DNA from: Pseudomonadota bacterium
GTDB taxonomy: Bacteria; Pseudomonadota; Alphaproteobacteria; Rhizobiales; Rhizobiaceae
Direction: 5' to 3'
Assembly (NCBI GenBank): GCA_003242525.1
Contig: QGUU01000054.1
Span: 1-10,078 of the forward strand
DNA length: 10,078 nucleotides
In this document: piece by piece, positions 6,583-10,078 of the stretch
Layout of the letters: each line of letters opens with the position of its first letter
Numbering within the stretch: position 1 is the stretch's first letter
The notes under the pieces: model-generated
Databases searched by the model: none
Told to the model about the DNA's origin: nothing
What the model saw: the letters and a program-made list of their open reading frames with translations, nothing else
Program-made: the position numbers and the translations under genes

Positions 6583-7868
6583 TAGATCCGGTCGCGGAGG
6601 GCGTACCAGTTCAGCGCAAGGAACAGCAAGGGAGAGCGAAAACGCCGCCCGCCCGGAAAAGGCGGAATTTTCAGCTCTTCAAACAGCTTCAACTGATCGC
6701 GGTTGCCCGAGACAGTTTCCGCATAAAGTTTGCCGACATAGTTCGACAACATGACGCCGTGGCCGGAATAGCCGCCTGCAAAAATGACGTTCGGCATGAC
6801 TTCCCGCACGAAGGGCTTTCGTGGGAGTGTGATGCCCACATAACCGCCCCAGCCATGCGTGATCTCGACATCCTTGAGCATCGGATAGATTTCCGCGATC
6901 TGGCGGCGGATATGGATGTGGATGTCCTTCGGGTCCTTGACGGCATAGATTTCGCGACCACCGAACAGGAGCCGCCCGTCCGGCGACTTCCGGAAATAGC
7001 GCACGACAAAGCGTGAGTCGTCGACCGATTCTCCGCCCGGCAAGACTGGGCTTTCCGGTCCGAGCGGCACGGTAGCGCCGATGAAAGAGCCAATCGGCAT
7101 GACATGGGCGGCACTGACCGGCTCCAGCTTGCCACCATAGGCGTTTACGGCAATGAGGCACTTGGCGGCGGTGACGGTGCCCGTCGCCGTCGTTACGCGC
7201 ACCTTGCCGCCAGCGGCGGAGATGCTGGTGACCCGCGAGTTCTCGAAGAGTTTTGCCCCTGCCGAAGCCGCTACCCGGCCCGTTCCCACAACCAGTTTCA
7301 GCGGATGGACATGGCCGGTTCCCGTGTCGCGCACGCCGCCGAAATAGGCGCTGGAGCCCAGCCTTTCGGCCGTTTCCCGCGCATCCATGAAAGTCATGTG
7401 TGGGTAGCCAAAGCGGCTCGCCATGATATCGGCGTGCTTGCGGTAGTACTCGACGTATCGCTGCTTGTGCGCCACCGACAACTGGCCGGGCGTGAACTCC
7501 ATGTCTATGCCGTTCACCCGCGCAAAATCGAGCAGGTGGGCCTTGCCTTCCTCAGCAAGATCAAACAGGGCCTTGGCACGGCTGAAGCCCAGTTCGGATT
7601 CCAGATCTTCGACCCAGGCGCGCTGACCGGTGCCGAGCTGCCCGCCATTGCGGCCTGACGCGCCGTCGCCGATCCGGGAGGCTTCCAGGAGCACGACATT
7701 CGTGCCTGCCTTGGCAAGATGGGCTGCGGCCGACAGTCCGGTGAACCCGCCGCCGACTATCACCACGTCGCAAGAGCGGTCGCCGTCCAGCGGAGAATAT
7801 TCAGGGCGCGGGCCCACGGAATCCTCATACCATGAACGGCCAGGTGAGATGGGCGATTGGTGGGTCAT
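6582..7868 (-). CDS. FAD-dependent amine oxidoreductase, PuuB/OrdL-like (DAO family)
   Basis: The 428-residue protein belongs to the FAD-dependent DAO family. PuuB/OrdL members oxidise gamma-glutamyl-putrescine or related gamma-glutamylated amines to the aldehyde, releasing hydrogen peroxide. It shows the N-terminal dinucleotide-binding motif DVVIVGGGFTGL (Gly39-41, Gly44), Glu62 closing the Rossmann fold (VVLLEA), the GASGRNGGQL block (69-78) characteristic of OrdL-type enzymes, GHVHPLKL in the middle, and C-terminal GWGGYVGITLPRKP and GGYSGHGVMLSNY, which complete the FAD/substrate site. No signal peptide is seen. The ATG at 7868 gives MTHQSPISPGRSWYED but has no clear Shine-Dalgarno. A GTG at 7964 would add 32 unlikely residues and sits inside the intercistronic hairpin. 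It follows the PuuA-like ligase gene by 115 bases, which supports a shared amine catabolic pathway. The exact amine is not shown. Confidence 0.92.
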   Translation of the reverse strand: MTHQSPISPGRSWYEDSVGPRPEYSPLDGDRSCDVVIVGGGFTGLSAAAHLAKAGTNVVLLEASRIGDGASGRNGGQLGTGQRAWVEDLESELGFSRAKALFDLAEEGKAHLLDFARVNGIDMEFTPGQLSVAHKQRYVEYYRKHADIMASRFGYPHMTFMDARETAERLGSSAYFGGVRDTGTGHVHPLKLVVGTGRVAASAGAKLFENSRVTSISAAGGKVRVTTATGTVTAAKCLIAVNAYGGKLEPVSAAHVMPIGSFIGATVPLGPESPVLPGGESVDDSRFVVRYFRKSPDGRLLFGGREIYAVKDPKDIHIHIRRQIAEIYPMLKDVEITHGWGGYVGITLPRKPFVREVMPNVIFAGGYSGHGVMLSNYVGKLYAETVSGNRDQLKLFEELKIPPFPGGRRFRSPLLFLALNWYALRDRI

Positions 7869-7937
7869 GAGTGTAGGTTGGATCGTGTTGTGAAATTCGG
7901 ATTGGCAGCAAGCAGCAAATGAGAACAGCTCCCCGTC

Positions 7938-7976
7938 GGAACGGAGCGGGCGGGCTTGCGGCACCCGTCCCGTTCC
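7938..7976 (-). promoter_or_regulatory. GC-rich hairpin between the ligase and oxidoreductase genes
   Basis: Arms 7938-7950 (GGAACGGAGCGGG) and 7964-7976 (CCCGTCCCGTTCC) pair over seven plus four base pairs with two adjacent A/G mismatches between them and a 13-base loop. It begins eight bases after the ligase stop codon in mRNA sense. No U-run follows, so it is more likely an mRNA-stabilising or attenuating element than a full terminator. The symmetry is seen; the role is inferred. Confidence 0.45.
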
Positions 7977-7983
7977 AGGCCGT

Positions 7984-9408
7984 TCATACGTTCAGCAGCA
8001 GATATTCCCGCTCCCAGGGCGAGATCACTTCCATGAACGTCTCGAACTCAGCGCGCTTGATGGCCGCATAGGTCGTGGTGAAGGGCTTGCCCAGGACCTG
8101 CGCGAGCTCATCGTCGCTCTCGAAAAGGTCCACGGCTTCCAGCAGTCCGCGTGGCAGGTCGATTTCGTCATTGTTGGCGGCGGTCAGCACCGGAGGTTCG
8201 GCCTCGAGCTTGTTGATCAGGCCGAGCAGACCACACGCCAGTGAGGCGGCCAACGCCAGATAGGGGTTGGCGTCGGATGACGGGATCCGATTTTCAACCC
8301 GACGTGCCGCTGCGTCCGAGCGCGGTACCCGAAAGGCAGTGGTGCGATTGTCATAGCCCCACTTCGTGTTGACCGGGGCGGAGGCACCCTGCGTCAGGCG
8401 ACGGTAGGAATTGACATATGGCGCAAGCATGACCAGCGCGTTCGGGACATGCTTCTGCATGCCGCCGATAAAATGGAAGAAAGCTTCTGTTTCGGAGCCA
8501 TCCTCGGCCGAGAAAATGTTCCTGCCCGTCTTCTTGTCCACGATCGATTGGTGGATATGCATGGCAGAACCGGGCTGGCCCTGGATGGGCTTGGCCATGA
8601 AGGTGGCATAGGTGTCGTGTTTCAGCGCCGCCTCGCGGATCGTACGCTTGAACATGAAAACCTGGTCGGCCAGTTCGACCGGATCGCCGTGCCGGAGGTT
8701 GATTTCGAGCTGACCGGCGCCTTCCTCATGGATCAGCGTATCGATCTCCAGGCCCTGCTGTTCCGAGAAGTGATAGATGTCGTCGATCAGCTCGTCGAAT
8801 TCGTTGACGCCCGCAATGGAGTAGCCGGCGCCACCGCCAATCGCGCGCCCCGAGCGGCCCACCGGTGGCGTCAACGGGTAGTCAGGGTCTGGATTCTTGC
8901 GAACCAGGTAGAACTCGATCTCGGGCGCAACCACCGGCTTCAGACCGCGCTTGTCATAGGCGGCCAGTACCCGCCTGAGCACGTTTCGCGGCGTGAACTC
9001 CACCGAGCGGCCATCCTGGTGAACGAGATCGCAAATCACGGCAGCCGTCGGGTCTTCCTCCCACGGCACGATCGTCAGGGTGGAGAGATCCGGCACCAGC
9101 TTGAGGTCGCCATCGTCCTCGGGATAATTGAAGCCGTTGCCATTCTCCGGGTAACCGCCGGAGATCGTCGTCATGAACACGGCCGACGGCAGAGCGAGGG
9201 ATGTGTTGGAAGTGAACTTTTTCGTAGGCATCATCTTGCCGCGGGCGACACCTGCCTGATCCGGCGTGATGCATTCAATATCCTCGATGCCACGCCATTC
9301 CAGCCAGGCGGTGGCTTCCTTCCAGTTCTTCACACCTCTTTGGGATTTGATGAAGGCAGGGACGCGAGCGCGTCTAGAGCGAACTTCCTTTTTTGCAGGC
9401 GGCATCAT
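7984..9408 (-). CDS. Glutamine synthetase family protein, PuuA-like gamma-glutamyl-amine ligase
   Basis: The 474-residue protein has the glutamine synthetase fold and nearly the length of E. coli PuuA (472). PuuA-like enzymes join glutamate to putrescine or another amine using ATP. Visible motifs are PEIEFYLV (Glu163 and Glu165, metal/ATP site), HEEGAGQLEINL (Glu228, Glu229, Glu235), HIHQS (His284, His286), NSYRRL (Arg336/337), AFRVPRSD (Arg360) and RRVENRIPSSDANPYL (369-384, glutamate/ATP binding). Where true GlnA has an adenylylated Tyr before Asp-Leu-Pro, this protein has Ile416 (EIDLP), so that control is absent. With the OrdL/PuuB-like gene downstream this indicates amine catabolism rather than ammonia assimilation. 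Two tandem ATGs (9406-9408, 9403-9405) begin the frame; only a weak GGTG precedes them. The N-terminal 25 residues are basic and less conserved. The amine substrate is unknown. Confidence 0.93.
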   Translation of the reverse strand: MMPPAKKEVRSRRARVPAFIKSQRGVKNWKEATAWLEWRGIEDIECITPDQAGVARGKMMPTKKFTSNTSLALPSAVFMTTISGGYPENGNGFNYPEDDGDLKLVPDLSTLTIVPWEEDPTAAVICDLVHQDGRSVEFTPRNVLRRVLAAYDKRGLKPVVAPEIEFYLVRKNPDPDYPLTPPVGRSGRAIGGGAGYSIAGVNEFDELIDDIYHFSEQQGLEIDTLIHEEGAGQLEINLRHGDPVELADQVFMFKRTIREAALKHDTYATFMAKPIQGQPGSAMHIHQSIVDKKTGRNIFSAEDGSETEAFFHFIGGMQKHVPNALVMLAPYVNSYRRLTQGASAPVNTKWGYDNRTTAFRVPRSDAAARRVENRIPSSDANPYLALAASLACGLLGLINKLEAEPPVLTAANNDEIDLPRGLLEAVDLFESDDELAQVLGKPFTTTYAAIKRAEFETFMEVISPWEREYLLLNV

Positions 9409-9432
9409 TCACCATGGCATTGGAAATGACGA

Positions 9433-9438
9433 AGTATA
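9433..9438 (-). promoter_or_regulatory. Possible -10 box for the PuuA-like gene
   Basis: TATACT on the minus strand matches a sigma-70 -10 box at five of six positions, about 25 bases ahead of the ATG at 9408, so the leader would be under 20 bases. No good -35 hexamer is found 16-18 bases upstream, suggesting either a weak or an activator-dependent promoter, or a chance match. The rest of the divergent gap (9439-9544) is purine-rich on the plus strand. It contains a lone TTGAAA (9486-9491) without a convincing -10 box for the HAD gene. Confidence 0.25.
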
Positions 9439-9544
9439 GCCACGGCCCCACCATGAAGGGAAGGGGAGCCGCTCGGCCCCGGCGCTTGAAAACGGAAGAA
9501 GGGCGATTAGGCTCACGACATCTTCGCGCAAGCGGATGGATTCA

Positions 9545-10078
9545 ATGAGCGGTACGCGACTGACGACCATCGGCTTCGATGCCGATGACACGCTGTGGCA
9601 GAATGAGCAGTTCTTTCGGTCGACTGAGCGCCGGCTGACCGAACTGCTGGCCGACCATGCTCCGGGCGAGGACATCCAGGCGCGCCTGCTGGATGCGGAA
9701 AGGCGCAATCTGGCCCTCTACGGCTTCGGCATAAAAGGCTTCGTCCTATCCATGATCGAGACGGCCATCGACGTCACAGGCGGAAAGGCACCAGCCAACG
9801 TCATCTCGGAGATCCTGGCCGCCGGACGGGAGATGATGGCCCATCCGGTCGAGATATTGCCGCATGCGCGCGAGACGCTCGAGCAACTTTCCGTGGACTA
9901 CCGGCTTGTTCTCATAACCAAGGGCGAGTTGTTCGACCAGGAGCGCAAACTCGCCCAGTCAGGGCTGGGCGATCTCTTCGACGCGGTCGAGATCGTCAGC
10001 GAAAAGACCACAGCCACCTATGCCCGCATCTTCAGCCATCATGGCGATGGACCGGAACGGACCAAGAGGGTGGGAACA
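9545..10078 (+). CDS. HAD-superfamily hydrolase, N-terminal part
   Basis: The visible 178 residues, beginning MSGTRLTTIGFDADDTLWQNEQFF, belong to a haloacid dehalogenase-type phosphatase cut by the window edge. Motif I is FDADDTLW, with the nucleophile Asp at about residue 12 and the acid/base Asp two residues later. Motif II is LITKGE (Thr at about residue 124) and a candidate motif III Lys lies in QERKLAQSGLG. The roughly 110 residues between motifs I and II are a helical C1-type cap. Motif IV would lie beyond the window. The substrate is unknown; phosphoglycolate, nucleotide or sugar phosphates are all compatible. Start choice is uncertain: ATG 9536 (adding MDS) and ATG 9545 are in frame and neither has a strong ribosome binding site. 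It is divergent from the PuuA-like gene and need not be functionally linked to it. Confidence 0.85.
   Translation, partial: MSGTRLTTIGFDADDTLWQNEQFFRSTERRLTELLADHAPGEDIQARLLDAERRNLALYGFGIKGFVLSMIETAIDVTGGKAPANVISEILAAGREMMAHPVEILPHARETLEQLSVDYRLVLITKGELFDQERKLAQSGLGDLFDAVEIVSEKTTATYARIFSHHGDGPERTKRVGT

Noticed and set aside
8449..9429. 326-residue open frame on the plus strand, antisense to the PuuA-like gene
   Set aside because: Same explanation: the glutamine synthetase fold motifs on the minus strand are unmistakable, and this frame has no ribosome binding site or domain.
1..10078. Search by eye for tRNA, rRNA, CRISPR arrays, insertion sequences, phage or toxin-antitoxin and defence genes
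   Set aside because: No cloverleaf, spaced repeat array, terminal inverted repeat with transposase, or recognisable mobile or defence domain was seen; composition looks uniform across the genes.

Overview
The window looks like chromosomal DNA of a GC-rich alphaproteobacterium, most likely of the order Hyphomicrobiales (rhizobia and relatives). The reasons are the zwf-pgl-edd gene order typical of that group, a PuuA-like glutamine synthetase homologue next to an OrdL/PuuB-type oxidoreductase, and a small membrane-anchored SH3b protein of a kind common there. The genus is not determinable by eye. Nine protein genes fill the window, two of them cut by its edges. I see no RNA genes, CRISPR arrays, insertion sequences, prophage genes, broken genes or gene-free stretches over about 190 bases.

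Region 1 (1-2975, minus strand) is the entry to the Entner-Doudoroff pathway: zwf, pgl and edd, transcribed right to left. Glucose-6-phosphate is oxidised to 6-phosphogluconolactone, hydrolysed to 6-phosphogluconate and dehydrated to KDPG. zwf and pgl share one base (TGATG); pgl and edd are 55 bases apart with a small hairpin before the edd ribosome binding site. A promoter candidate with an embedded imperfect dyad lies ahead of zwf.

Region 2 (3148-5514, plus strand) is divergent from zwf: an NAD(P)-dependent aldehyde dehydrogenase followed by a short-chain dehydrogenase, both with complete catalytic residues. They probably act in successive oxidation steps on an unidentified substrate. A 27-base imperfect palindrome sits just upstream of the first gene.

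Region 3 (5583-6395, minus strand) encodes a single-pass membrane protein with a disordered Ala/Glu/Ser-rich linker and a C-terminal SH3b domain, very likely starting at GTG. Two direct copies of CGCAATTG, 21 bases apart, lie upstream of it.

Region 4 (6582-9408, minus strand) pairs a PuuA-like gamma-glutamyl ligase of the glutamine synthetase fold with a PuuB/OrdL-like FAD oxidoreductase. This is the first half of the gamma-glutamylated polyamine/amine degradation route. A strong GC-rich hairpin separates the two genes. The ligase lacks the adenylylated tyrosine of true glutamine synthetase. The aldehyde dehydrogenase of region 2 is a possible, unproven, source of the next (PuuC) step.

Region 5 (9545-10078, plus strand) is the start of a HAD-family hydrolase, divergent from the ligase gene.

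Overall this is an ordinary metabolic region. I did not find a convincing undescribed system. The items worth a second look are non-coding: dyads, spaced repeats and hairpins in the intergenic gaps.
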